NCBI GenBank assembly: GCA_031254385.1
Contig: JAIRUO010000066.1
Span: forward strand, 1 to 12,121
Direction of reading: 5' to 3'
Length of the DNA stretch: 12,121 nt
Source: Treponema sp.
GTDB taxonomy: Bacteria; Spirochaetota; Spirochaetia; Treponematales; Breznakiellaceae
Shown here: piece by piece, positions 5,959 to 12,121 of the stretch
Layout: every line of letters begins with the position of its first letter
Numbering within the stretch: position 1 is the stretch's first letter
The notes under the pieces: generated by a model
Database searches by the model: none
What the model was told of the DNA's origin: nothing
Seen by the model: the letters and a program-made list of their open reading frames with translations, nothing else
Position numbers and translations under genes: made by a program

Positions 5959-6223
5959 AATATGCCTCCTGTTCACGTTTGGTTGCGCGCCTGGCTGAAA
6001 TAACCCGCACTGTCTCTTTATCGGGCTCTGTTTCTACTACAAACAAAACTACTCCCGCTACAGATCCAAGAAAGATCCACCGAGGCTCATTCAAACTATG
6101 TTCTTCGTCAAAAAAATCTAACCGGTCAGGGTCATACCAAGCGCGGACAGCATCATCGAAATCAACCCCATGCTTCTTTATATTGGCCCGGTTTTTATTT
6201 TCGTCCCATATAAATTTGACCAT
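5933..6223 (-). CDS. brnT: BrnT-family ribonuclease toxin
   Basis: 96 residues, the usual size. BrnT has a RelE-like fold and blocks translation by cleaving RNA under stress. Family marks are present: FIWDENKNRANIKKHGVDFDDA at the N-terminus (conserved WDxxKxxxNxxKHGVxF), a central WIFLGSVAGVVLFVV, and the C-terminal RVISARRATKREQEAYY. A Lys/His pair near the N-terminus and the Arg residues of ISARRATKRE include the residues expected to be active. The start at 6223 follows a weak AGG and a strong promoter 18 nt upstream. The toxin comes before the antitoxin, the normal order for this family. No truncation is visible. Confidence 0.93.
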   Translation of the reverse strand: MVKFIWDENKNRANIKKHGVDFDDAVRAWYDPDRLDFFDEEHSLNEPRWIFLGSVAGVVLFVVETEPDKETVRVISARRATKREQEAYYGNSGKNS

Positions 6224-6240
6224 GTTTTCATACCTATAAA

Positions 6241-6269
6241 AATATACCTTTAAGAAATAGTTATGTCAA
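6241..6269 (-). promoter_or_regulatory. Sigma70 promoter of brnTA
   Basis: Minus-strand TTGACA (6264-6269), a 17-bp spacer and TATATT (6241-6246): consensus -35, ideal spacing, one mismatch in -10. The expected start near 6234 gives a leader of about 11 nt before brnT. Confidence 0.8.
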
Positions 6270-6284
6270 CATTACATGGACTAT
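6257..6284. promoter_or_regulatory. Imperfect inverted repeat over the brnTA -35, possible BrnA operator
   Basis: The plus strand has ATAGT and ACTAT as outer arms, with ATGT and ACAT as inner arms offset by one base. The repeat covers the -35 box. BrnA-BrnT complexes are known to repress their own promoter, so an operator is expected about here. The symmetry is weak and this could be chance. Confidence 0.35.
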
Positions 6285-6335
6285 ATCTTCGTGTCTTTGT
6301 GAGAAAATTTGGGGATTGGCCCGAAGACCAGGGCT

Positions 6336-6725
6336 TCATCCTTCGTTCCGTTTTTTAAGGCCCCAAAGAAACTTGATGCCGTTGACTATACCTATGGCCA
6401 GGAGTCCCAGGGAAGTGATGTTCAGGAGGGCACCGGCAAAGGGCTTTATTACTGTAGGGCCAACGTGGAATAGCAATTTGAGAGCACCGGCAATAGTAAG
6501 GATGGTTCCCGGCTTTTTGCCTTCCTTCTCCTTGGAAACAAGACCGCTTATTCCTATGCCACCTATAATAAGGGCAAAAATGACACCTAAAGGTAGGAGG
6601 CGGGCGCTGAATATATGCATAATTAACAGCAGTATGCCGCCGGCGATTTCGGCTACAGCCGCAACTCCCTGTTTTGCCAGGGCATTGGTTGAGATAGATT
6701 CTTTTATAGGCTCTATATCGTTCAT
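6336..6725 (-). CDS. Unrecognised small membrane protein
   Basis: 129 residues. After a polar N-terminus (about 1-17) there are four hydrophobic stretches, roughly 19-40, 44-63, 72-86 and 97-117, separated by a charged loop (SKEKEGKKPG) and ending in a basic tail (KKRNEG). This suggests an integral inner-membrane protein. I do not recognise the family. The ATG is 2 nt after the folE2 stop, and its GGGAGG ribosome site lies inside the last codons of folE2, so the two are translationally coupled. Its place at the end of a thiamine/folate operon might suggest a transport or anchoring role, but nothing in the sequence shows this. No clear terminator follows: only a 4-bp GCCC/GGGC stem with a weak AAATTTT tract. 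Confidence 0.75.
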   Translation of the reverse strand: MNDIEPIKESISTNALAKQGVAAVAEIAGGILLLIMHIFSARLLPLGVIFALIIGGIGISGLVSKEKEGKKPGTILTIAGALKLLFHVGPTVIKPFAGALLNITSLGLLAIGIVNGIKFLWGLKKRNEG

Positions 6726-6727
6726 TA

Positions 6728-7561
6728 CTAACCTCCCGTATATTCGGCAAAGGCAAAGGCGCTATGGTTATGGATACTCTCAAAATTCTCCGCTTCTACC
6801 GAGAAACGCGGAAATTGGTTAAGTTCCTTGATAGTATTATACACATCTCTTACTAAATCTTCAACAAACCTTGGATTGTCATAGGCATGTTCGGTAATGA
6901 ATTTTTCATCTTCCCTTTTTAGTATTGAATACACAGGGCTGGAAGCGACTCTTTCTACAATGTCGATAATGTCTTCTATCCAGAAGAAGGGCCCAAGCTC
7001 AAGTTCAACCGTAACATTCCCGCGCTGGTTATGGGCGCCCCTATCGGAAATAGCCTTGGAACAGGGGCATACCGTGGTAACCGGTACTGAGACAGCCACG
7101 GTAAAGTGCCTGTCTTTTTTTATGCTGCTTCCGTAAACTTCATTCGCAGCTATTGCTTGCGGCTTTGCGCTTACCCGCCCCTGATAGCGGCAGCGGTATG
7201 ACATCATTCCTGCCAGCCCCGATACAGGCGCTTTTTTTTCTATAAAATAGGGGAACTCGATAGAACCATAAGCGGATTCCGCTTCAAGCTCGGTGCGGAT
7301 GGCAGAAAGCATTTCCATAAACCGAGGCATGGAAAGATCTTCGCGGTACTGATGAAATATCTCTATAAACCTGCTCATGTGAGTACCCTTAAATTGCCGG
7401 GGAAGATCGGCAAAAAGGTCCACCCTGGCAGCGGTATGCTGAACCTTCTTTACCTTATCAAGCACCTGGATAGGATATTCAAGGCCCTTTACCCCCACCT
7501 TTGCCAGCGGGACATTGCGGTTATCTTCCTGGTTCTGAACGTCCGGTATGGTGTCAGTCAC
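6728..7561 (-). CDS. folE2: GTP cyclohydrolase FolE2 (type IB)
   Basis: 277 residues from GTG 7561. It converts GTP to 7,8-dihydroneopterin triphosphate, the first step to folate. The family motifs are present: PDVQN near the N-terminus, GTHMSRF at 59-65, and TTVCPCSKAISDRGAHNQRG at 162-181, with C165 as the expected metal-binding/catalytic cysteine and H177 nearby. The GTG start has GGAG 7 nt upstream and overlaps folD by 8 bp. An ATG at 7606 would add 15 unrelated residues and a 53-bp overlap, so it is less likely. Type IB enzymes accept metals other than zinc and often replace or back up FolE under zinc shortage; no zinc-regulator site is seen here. FolD, one gene upstream, belongs to the same pathway. 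Confidence 0.94.
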   Translation of the reverse strand: MTDTIPDVQNQEDNRNVPLAKVGVKGLEYPIQVLDKVKKVQHTAARVDLFADLPRQFKGTHMSRFIEIFHQYREDLSMPRFMEMLSAIRTELEAESAYGSIEFPYFIEKKAPVSGLAGMMSYRCRYQGRVSAKPQAIAANEVYGSSIKKDRHFTVAVSVPVTTVCPCSKAISDRGAHNQRGNVTVELELGPFFWIEDIIDIVERVASSPVYSILKREDEKFITEHAYDNPRFVEDLVRDVYNTIKELNQFPRFSVEAENFESIHNHSAFAFAEYTGG

Positions 7562-8435
7562 CTTTTTGCTCCGCGGCAAGAACCACGTTTTGCATGAGCA
7601 TGGCAATGGTCATTGGCCCTACCCCGCCGGGTACGGGCGTGATCCAGCCTGCTTTTTCTATAAGGCCATCATAATCCGTGTCTCCTTCCAGGCGGAAGCC
7701 TTTTTTCTTTGAGGCGTCCGTTATGCGATTTACACCGACATCTATTACAGCCGCACCTGCCTTAACCATATCCGCAGTTATCAGGCCGGGCCTGCCCGCG
7801 GCGGCAATCAGTATGTCTGCCTGCCGGGTAAAGTGCGACAAATCCGAGGTTCCGGTATGGCAAATTGTAACTGTCGCGTTATGCTCCCTGCGTATCAAAA
7901 GATTAGCCATAGGCTTTCCTACAATGTTAGAACGCCCAACAATTACTACATTCTTTCCGGCAACGGGTATTTCCCATTCCTTTGCCTTTAATAGATGAAT
8001 TATGCCCATAGGCGTGCAGGGGATAAATCCGGGTTTTTCCAGAATAAGGTTCCCCATTGAAACGGGATGAAAGCCGTCCACGTCCTTTGCGGGATCGATC
8101 GCGCAAATCACCTTGTTTTCGTCAATGTGGGAAGGCAATGGAAGCTGAACAAGGATGCCGTGTACTTTAGTATCCGCATTGAGCGAAGCGATTACAGCTA
8201 AAAGTTCTGCCTCGGTAGTCTCGGCGGGAAGCCTCAAGTCCCGGTCTTCCATGCCTGTTTCGGCTAACGCCTTTTTCTTGCCTGTCACATAAGAGACGCT
8301 GGCGGGATTCTCCCCTACCAGAATCACCGCAAGGCAGGGAATTATTCCTCGGTCCTTTAGTTTATTTGTCCGCAGTTTTAACCTGTCTCTTACTTTCTCC
8401 GCTGTTTTTTTACCGTCAATGATGATAGCCGCCAT
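7554..8435 (-). CDS. folD: Bifunctional methylenetetrahydrofolate dehydrogenase/cyclohydrolase FolD
   Basis: 293 residues, standard length. It interconverts 5,10-methylene-THF, methenyl-THF and 10-formyl-THF in the cytosol. Catalytic Y49 and K53 (SYVTGKKKA) match E. coli Y50 and K54. Other signatures are VQLPLP, DVDGFHP, the nucleotide-binding GRSNIVGKPMA and the C-terminal PVPGGVGPMTIAMLM. The start ATG at 8435 has TTAGGAG 4-5 nt upstream, formed around the stop of the preceding gene, which ends 8 nt before it. The 3' end overlaps folE2 by 8 bp. The gene is the second in the thiN-folD-folE2 operon. No odd residues are seen. Confidence 0.97.
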   Translation of the reverse strand: MAAIIIDGKKTAEKVRDRLKLRTNKLKDRGIIPCLAVILVGENPASVSYVTGKKKALAETGMEDRDLRLPAETTEAELLAVIASLNADTKVHGILVQLPLPSHIDENKVICAIDPAKDVDGFHPVSMGNLILEKPGFIPCTPMGIIHLLKAKEWEIPVAGKNVVIVGRSNIVGKPMANLLIRREHNATVTICHTGTSDLSHFTRQADILIAAAGRPGLITADMVKAGAAVIDVGVNRITDASKKKGFRLEGDTDYDGLIEKAGWITPVPGGVGPMTIAMLMQNVVLAAEQKGD

Positions 8436-8443
8436 GCATACTC

Positions 8444-9121
8444 CTAAGAAACATCCTCTTCCATATTAAACAAAGGAACAATGATCATGAATCTGCCCCG
8501 TATTACCCGTATAGAAAAATTTTCTTTAACTGTCCTGTTGCTGATTCCAAAACTCCCCCGGTTCCAGTTTAGGCTGTTAAGTGGCCACCTAAGACCAGAG
8601 CTTTCCGCTTCCCAGTAGCCTTCGCCCAAAGGGAAAATCGAAACCTGTGTTCCCGCAGGCATATCCAGATTTAACTCATCGTCTGAAATACTGGATTCCT
8701 GATGTATCAATGACGAGTCTAGGCAGCGCACATCTTCCATGTCGGTTACCCAGCGGTCAGGGAATTTTTCACGCTCAAAAAGGGATCGGAGAGCTAAAAG
8801 GTGATCGAGCCTGCCTCCCCCTCCCCCTGCTATAACCACCCTGGTGCAACCCATTTCCCATAAAAGATCAAGCGCAAGTTCCGTGTCCGTATTATCCTTG
8901 TCTTTGGGAAAACGCCGCACCCTTTCCGCAGGGTACTTTTCAAGACGCTTTAAGCTGTCCAGGGAATCCATGTCCCCGACGATCCAATCGGGCTTGACGC
9001 CAGCGTTTTCTGCGACCTTGAGGCCCGAGTCTGCCGCAACAATAATATCCGCCTCCTGAGCCAGAAAGTGGCAATAACCCGGTTCAGGCCCTTCTCCTCC
9101 GATGAACGCAAGACCTTGCAA
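8444..9121 (-). CDS. thiN: Thiamine pyrophosphokinase
   Basis: 225 residues, typical. It transfers pyrophosphate from ATP to thiamine, giving the active cofactor TPP. Motifs: AADSG at 29-33, VGDMDS at 48-53, KDKDNTDTE at 73-81 (acidic metal/ATP site) and GGGGGRLDH at 99-107, followed by a C-terminal beta-rich thiamine-binding domain. The start is TTG at 9121 with AGGAG 6 nt upstream; I found no ATG that keeps the family N-terminus. It is the first gene of the cofactor operon, and its promoter reaches into the coding start of the divergent cca-type gene. The leader is too short to hold a TPP riboswitch, so no direct thiamine feedback is visible. Confidence 0.92.
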   Translation of the reverse strand: MQGLAFIGGEGPEPGYCHFLAQEADIIVAADSGLKVAENAGVKPDWIVGDMDSLDSLKRLEKYPAERVRRFPKDKDNTDTELALDLLWEMGCTRVVIAGGGGGRLDHLLALRSLFEREKFPDRWVTDMEDVRCLDSSLIHQESSISDDELNLDMPAGTQVSIFPLGEGYWEAESSGLRWPLNSLNWNRGSFGISNRTVKENFSIRVIRGRFMIIVPLFNMEEDVS

Positions 9122-9134
9122 TTATCTCTCCTAT

Positions 9135-9162
9135 TTGCGTACCGACAATAGTATAGTATATT
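9135..9162 (+). promoter_or_regulatory. Promoter of the nucleotidyltransferase gene, probable leaderless start
   Basis: Plus-strand TTGCGT (9135-9140), 16 bp, TATATT (9157-9162). The ATG follows 8 nt later with no Shine-Dalgarno sequence between, so the mRNA should begin at or within two bases of the start codon. The -35 is weak. Confidence 0.5.
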
Positions 9163-9178
9163 AGCCCTTAATGGGCAA
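9150..9178 (-). promoter_or_regulatory. Promoter of the thiN-folD-folE2 operon
   Basis: Minus-strand TTGCCC (9173-9178), 17 bp, TATACT (9150-9155). It overlaps the divergent plus-strand promoter, and its -35 lies inside the first codons of the plus-strand gene, so the two directions probably compete for polymerase. Confidence 0.5.
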
Positions 9179-10595
9179 TGTATTTGGAAAACCTTTCACA
9201 ATTCACCCTGTACTAAAGGAAGTTGCCTCAATATTTTCTAATGAAGGCAAACAACTCTATCTTGTAGGTGGTGCTGTACGCGACAGCCTCAGGGGTTACA
9301 AGGCCCACGACTGGGATCTGGCCACTGACGCCCTGCCCGAAGAAGTGATTTCTATGTTCGGCAAACGCAGGAACAAAAGCCCCAAGGCTAGCAGCAGCCG
9401 CGCAGAGAATCTGCCTCCAGGCTGTTTTGTGGTTCCTACAGGCATCAAGCACGGCACTGTTACAGTCCATTACAAAGGCCGGATTATGGAAGTAACTACC
9501 TTTCGCACAGAGTCGAATTACAGCGACGGCCGCAGACCCGATAAAGTTGAATTCGGCGCTACTATTGAAGAGGACCTTTCGCGCCGTGACTTTACCATGA
9601 ATGCCATTGCCTATAAGCTCCCGGACGGCCCCCTGGTTGACCCTTTTGGCGGAAAGGCTGATATCAAGGCCCGCATAATACGCACCGTAGGCAAGGCGGA
9701 AGAGCGTTTTTCCGAAGACGGGCTCAGGCCGCTAAGGGCAGTACGTTTCGCGAGCCAGCTTGACTTCAAGCCTGATGAAAAGCTCCTTGAGGCCATACCT
9801 GCCGCTCTTCCCTTATGCGCACAGGTCGCTTCAGAAAGAATAAGAGATGAACTTGACAAAATAATAAACAGCGCCAAGCCTTCAATTGGATTTCTCCTAA
9901 TGGAAAAAACCGGATTATTGGAACTGCTGGTTCCAGAACTGATGCAATGCCGGGGCATCGAACAGAAGGGCTTCCACCGCTTTGACGTGCTGGATCATTC
10001 GCTTTTGGCGCTGGATTACGCTGCGAAAAACGACATGCCCCATGAAGTACGGCTGGCCAGTTTGTATCACGATCTAGGAAAACCCGCTACAAGGAAGCTG
10101 GATGAAGCTGGTCACTGGACTTTTCATCAGCATGAAAAAGAATCTTCCCGGCTGGCCCGGATCATTCTTCTTCGTTTCAAGTATCCCAGGGCCGTCATCG
10201 AAAAAGTCTGCCATTTAATAGAAGAACACATGTTTTTTTATGAGGATAACTGGAAGGACTCGGCAGTCCGCCGTTTTATTATCCGCGTTGGCGAAGAAAA
10301 CCTTAACGACCTATACAAAGTGCGGCAGGCTGACAGCTTTGCCCTGGCCGGAAAAGAAAGCCCTCCGGACTCTCTGCTTCCCCTTGTTTACAGGGTGGAC
10401 GCAATTCTGGCTGAAAAAAAAGCTCTGACCCTCAAGGATCTAGCCATTTCAGGTAACGATCTGACCACTGCCGGAATCAGCCCAGGCAAGCGCATGGGCC
10501 TCATCCTAAAGGAACTGCTGGAAGCAGTACTGGACGACCCAGATCTTAATACCAGGGAGAAGCTTTTGGAAATTGCGCTGAAGTTGAACCAGTAA
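9171..10595 (+). CDS. cca: CCA tRNA nucleotidyltransferase / poly(A) polymerase family protein with HD domain
   Basis: 474 residues. The N-terminal class II nucleotidyltransferase domain has LVGGAVRDSLRG (31-42) and metal ligands D47 and D49 in HDWDLATD. Further motifs are GIKHGTVTV (91-99), RRDFTMNAIA (138-147) and the RxLRAVRF region (186-193). An HD phosphohydrolase domain follows, with H300 and D301 in LYHDLGKP. Such proteins either finish the CCA end of tRNAs or add poly(A); the sequence fits CCA addition better but does not exclude PcnB. About 20 polar residues at 65-85 (RRNKSPKASSSRAENLPPG) interrupt the usual spacing between DxD and GIKHGT. The gene has no ribosome binding site and appears leaderless. 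It is monocistronic and convergent with rnc. Confidence 0.9.
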   Translation: MGNVFGKPFTIHPVLKEVASIFSNEGKQLYLVGGAVRDSLRGYKAHDWDLATDALPEEVISMFGKRRNKSPKASSSRAENLPPGCFVVPTGIKHGTVTVHYKGRIMEVTTFRTESNYSDGRRPDKVEFGATIEEDLSRRDFTMNAIAYKLPDGPLVDPFGGKADIKARIIRTVGKAEERFSEDGLRPLRAVRFASQLDFKPDEKLLEAIPAALPLCAQVASERIRDELDKIINSAKPSIGFLLMEKTGLLELLVPELMQCRGIEQKGFHRFDVLDHSLLALDYAAKNDMPHEVRLASLYHDLGKPATRKLDEAGHWTFHQHEKESSRLARIILLRFKYPRAVIEKVCHLIEEHMFFYEDNWKDSAVRRFIIRVGEENLNDLYKVRQADSFALAGKESPPDSLLPLVYRVDAILAEKKALTLKDLAISGNDLTTAGISPGKRMGLILKELLEAVLDDPDLNTREKLLEIALKLNQ

Positions 10596-10619
10596 AGTAT
10601 TTAGTAACTCACCTTACGC

Positions 10620-10733
10620 AAAAATAAAAAAGGAACCACGGATTATGCGGATACCCACGGATTAACACGGATAAATATCAAATTTTAATTCTCTTATCCG
10701 TGCAATCCGTAATAATCCGTTTAATCCGTGGTT
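10620..10733 (-). terminator. Repeat-built inverted repeat plus U-tract, terminator of rpmF-acpP-rnc
   Basis: AACCACGGATTA (10634-10645) pairs perfectly with TAATCCGTGGTT (10722-10733). Inside it CACGGATAA (10666-10674) pairs with TTATCCGTG (10694-10702), and ACGGATTA units between them can also pair. Read on the minus strand the stem is followed by CCTTTTTTATTTTT (10620-10633), a good U-tract, so it should end rnc transcription. All arms are made of the unit CACGGATTA in direct and inverted copies, which suggests a mobile or expanding repeat taken over as a terminator. On the plus strand there is no U-tract for the cca-type gene. Confidence 0.7.
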
Positions 10734-10747
10734 AAATTCTAATCCCT

Positions 10748-11548
10748 TCAGGGCGACAGCGCTTCCCAGGCTAGGCGGGCGGCTTCCTGCTCGGCGCTTT
10801 TTTTGTTGCGCCCAGTTCCGGGGCCGTAAACCTTGTCGTTTACTGTGACTTCGGTCCAGAAAAGCCTGGCGTGTTCTGGGCCTGAGCGTTTAATCAGACG
10901 GTAAACAGGGTAGGTCTTAAAGTGCTTTTGGGAATACTCTTGCAGTATGGATTTATAGTCCTTGTGATGGCGGTCTTCAAGAACCCGGCTTATTTCTTCT
11001 TCGAGAAAATTACTGACAAAAGAGAATGCGGCACCAAAACCAGAGTCCAGGTACAGAGCGCCTATGAGCGCTTCCATGGCATCGGCAAGGATGGCCTTTT
11101 TCGTCCTGCCGCCGGAATTCTCCTCGCCCTTTCCCAGTAAAAGAAGGGTGTCAAGCTGAAATTCCAGAGCCACGCCGGATAGTATATCCTCCGAGACTAC
11201 TACGGACTTGATTTTGGCAAGCTCTCCTTCGGGCTTTTCCGCGAATTTTTCATACAGGAGGGTTGCCGCGACTGTTCCTAATACCGAATCTCCAAGGAAT
11301 TCCAGCCTTTCGTTGTTTACCCTAAGGCCGGATTCATTGGATACAGAACGGTGCATGAAAGAAAGGTTTAACAGATCCAGATTTTTGAACCGGATTCCTG
11401 CGGATTTAACAAAAGCTGTTAAAACCTTCTTTCTAGCAGGGTCAATAGGAAGAATTCCTTGGGGGATTTTCCTGTTGACCCCTAAAAAATGTTTATTTTT
11501 GCTGGGACTTGATATAGTCGTAGGCGTCCCGGACAGTTTCAAATTCAT
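10748..11548 (-). CDS. rnc: Ribonuclease III
   Basis: About 266 residues if the ATG at 11548 is used. It cleaves double-stranded RNA in rRNA processing and mRNA turnover. The signature NNERLEFLGDSVL carries the catalytic Glu and Asp, and a second acidic motif is ADAMEALIGALY. The last 70 residues are a dsRNA-binding domain (DYKSILQEYSQ to KKSAEQEAARLAWEAL). The start is uncertain: no ATG, GTG or TTG occurs in frame between the acpP stop and an ATG too far inside the domain. The gene must therefore begin inside acpP (ATG 11560 or 11548, or TTG 11542 with AGAAGG 9 nt upstream), or use a rare ATT. This gives a 50-68 bp overlap and roughly 40 extra N-terminal residues. It is the last gene of the rpmF operon. 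Confidence 0.95.
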   Translation of the reverse strand: MNLKLSGTPTTISSPSKNKHFLGVNRKIPQGILPIDPARKKVLTAFVKSAGIRFKNLDLLNLSFMHRSVSNESGLRVNNERLEFLGDSVLGTVAATLLYEKFAEKPEGELAKIKSVVVSEDILSGVALEFQLDTLLLLGKGEENSGGRTKKAILADAMEALIGALYLDSGFGAAFSFVSNFLEEEISRVLEDRHHKDYKSILQEYSQKHFKTYPVYRLIKRSGPEHARLFWTEVTVNDKVYGPGTGRNKKSAEQEAARLAWEALSP

Positions 11549-11729
11549 TGGCCTTCTCATCCGGAATAGTGATGCTCATCTCTTCCTCAATGGCGTAGAC
11601 CAATTCGTATGTGTCCAGGCTGTCGGCGCCAAGGTCCTGACGGAATGACGCGTCCAAAGTTATTTTGGCCTCGTCAACATCCAGTTTATCAGCAATCAGT
11701 TTTTTCATTTTTTCAAACAGTTCGTCCAT
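11493..11729 (-). CDS. acpP: Acyl carrier protein
   Basis: 78 residues, strongly acidic, four-helix ACP. The phosphopantetheine attachment serine is S37 in GADSLD. It carries growing acyl chains in fatty-acid synthesis. GGGAG lies 6 nt before the ATG, and the gene starts 18 nt after rpmF. Its last 50-68 bp also encode the start of rnc in another frame. The neighbouring coaD supplies CoA, the donor of the phosphopantetheine arm. Confidence 0.97.
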   Translation of the reverse strand: MDELFEKMKKLIADKLDVDEAKITLDASFRQDLGADSLDTYELVYAIEEEMSITIPDEKANEFETVRDAYDYIKSQQK

Positions 11730-11747
11730 TTCTTTCTCCCTTAGATG

Positions 11748-11936
11748 TTATACCTTCGACTCAGGAAGGATTACTTGTTTGCCCCTATAAAATCCGCATT
11801 TGGGGCCTACACGGTGCAATAGAACACGGTTACCGCAGTTACCGCATTCTATCATATTTGGGGCGGTAAGCTTCATATTGATAGTCTGCCGCCGGCTCGT
11901 CCTGGCCTTTGATGTTTTGTATCTGGGTACTGCCAT
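11748..11936 (-). CDS. rpmF: 50S ribosomal protein L32, zinc ribbon missing one cysteine
   Basis: 62 residues. The start MAVPRYKTSKARTSRR and the middle INMKLTAPN are typical of bL32. The usual zinc ribbon CxxC...CxxC is present only as C31, C34 and C47: the position normally Cys in HRVCPxCG is G44 (HRVGPKCG). The codon is GGC where TGC would give Cys. H41 might serve as the fourth ligand, or zinc binding may be lost as in zinc-independent L32 forms. The ribosome site GAGAGG is 8 nt before the ATG. The gene is first in the rpmF-acpP-rnc operon. Confidence 0.96.
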   Translation of the reverse strand: MAVPRYKTSKARTSRRQTINMKLTAPNMIECGNCGNRVLLHRVGPKCGFYRGKQVILPESKV

Positions 11937-11954
11937 TTCTATAACCTCTCTTCA

Positions 11955-11983
11955 AATATACAAACTAGACATTACTGTGTCAA
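11955..11983 (-). promoter_or_regulatory. Sigma70 promoter of the rpmF-acpP-rnc operon
   Basis: Minus-strand TTGACA (11978-11983), 17 bp, TATATT (11955-11960), the same -35, spacing and -10 as the brnTA promoter. A second TTGACA at 12005-12010 has only TAAGTT at the right distance and is weaker. Confidence 0.8.
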
Positions 11984-12025
11984 CTTAACAAAATCCCCAT
12001 TAAATGTCAATCTCCCTAATAGTGC

Positions 12026-12121
12026 CTAGACCTGGGCGAATTTCATCTTTAGAGCCTCCTCGACAATGGGGGGCACCATGCCGGAAACATCACCGTGAAA
12101 AGAAGCCAGTTCCCTGATAGT
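12026..12121 (-). CDS. coaD: Phosphopantetheine adenylyltransferase, C-terminal end (partial)
   Basis: The last 31 codons and stop of a gene entering from the right edge. The residues [24 protein letters not shown] match the conserved C-terminal segment of CoaD (S-x-x-x-R/K-E-x-A...GDVSxLVPPxVxxAL). The enzyme makes dephospho-CoA from phosphopantetheine and ATP. The catalytic N-terminal part lies outside the window. It ends 89 bp before rpmF, which has its own promoter. Confidence 0.85.
   Translation of the reverse strand, partial: TIRELASFHGDVSGMVPPIVEEALKMKFAQV

Noticed and set aside
6355..6783. Minus-strand open frame of 142 codons overlapping folE2 and the membrane protein gene
   Set aside because: It is an out-of-frame shadow: composition is rich in Arg, Cys and Pro, and it conflicts with two well-supported genes.
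9122..9170. TPP riboswitch before thiamine pyrophosphokinase
   Set aside because: The space to the divergent gene is 49 bp and the predicted leader is much shorter than a THI element; no CTGAGA motif is seen.
11982..12010. Second promoter for rpmF (TTGACA at 12005 with TAAGTT)
   Set aside because: The -10 is poor, and a much better -10 with its own TTGACA lies closer to the gene.
1..12121. tRNA, rRNA, transposase or phage genes
   Set aside because: No cloverleaf, rRNA segment, transposase, integrase or phage structural motif was recognised on either strand by eye; a tRNAscan/ISfinder run was not possible.

Overview
The window looks like a stretch of spirochaete chromosome, most likely a host-associated Treponema of the termite-gut type. 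This is inferred from moderate GC, the gene set, a BspA-type leucine-rich repeat surface protein, and short intergenic repeat families (AATTAGGAATGAGG, CACGGATTA) that I associate with such genomes. No species can be fixed from the sequence alone.

Layout, left to right. (1) 1-1088, minus: the first 362 codons of a secreted BspA-like leucine-rich repeat protein that runs off the left edge. It is preceded at 1132-1294 by an unusual run of back-to-back perfect hairpins. (2) 1428-1926, plus: a two-gene toxin-antitoxin-like module whose mRNA appears leaderless. (3) 1988-5622, minus: a tightly packed operon, in transcription order miaB (tRNA methylthiotransferase), a LapA-like two-helix membrane protein, a secreted TPR/SPOR-domain protein, a HAD phosphatase and a TrpR-family repressor. 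(4) 5653-6223, minus: a textbook brnT-brnA toxin-antitoxin pair with a near-consensus sigma70 promoter, immediately upstream of miaB. (5) 6336-9121, minus: a cofactor operon, thiamine pyrophosphokinase, folD, folE2 and a small unknown membrane protein, the genes overlapping or lying within 8 nt of each other. (6) 9171-10595, plus: a CCA-adding/poly(A)-polymerase-family nucleotidyltransferase with an HD domain, diverging from the cofactor operon across 49 bp. (7) 10620-10733: a repeat-built inverted repeat between convergent genes that ends in a U-tract for the rnc side. (8) 10748-11936, minus: rpmF, acpP and rnc behind a strong promoter. (9) 12026-12121, minus: the last 31 codons of coaD.

Most of the window is conserved housekeeping: tRNA maturation, folate and thiamine cofactors, acyl carrier and CoA metabolism, ribosome and RNA processing. 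The accessory or variable parts are the LRR gene, its hairpin-rich upstream region, the two toxin-antitoxin modules and the small repeat families, one of which supplies the ribosome binding site and start codon of the SPOR gene. The items most worth checking are the hairpin array, the first toxin-antitoxin-like pair, the rpmF zinc-ribbon cysteine loss and the deep acpP/rnc overlap. I saw no convincing wholly new multi-gene system.
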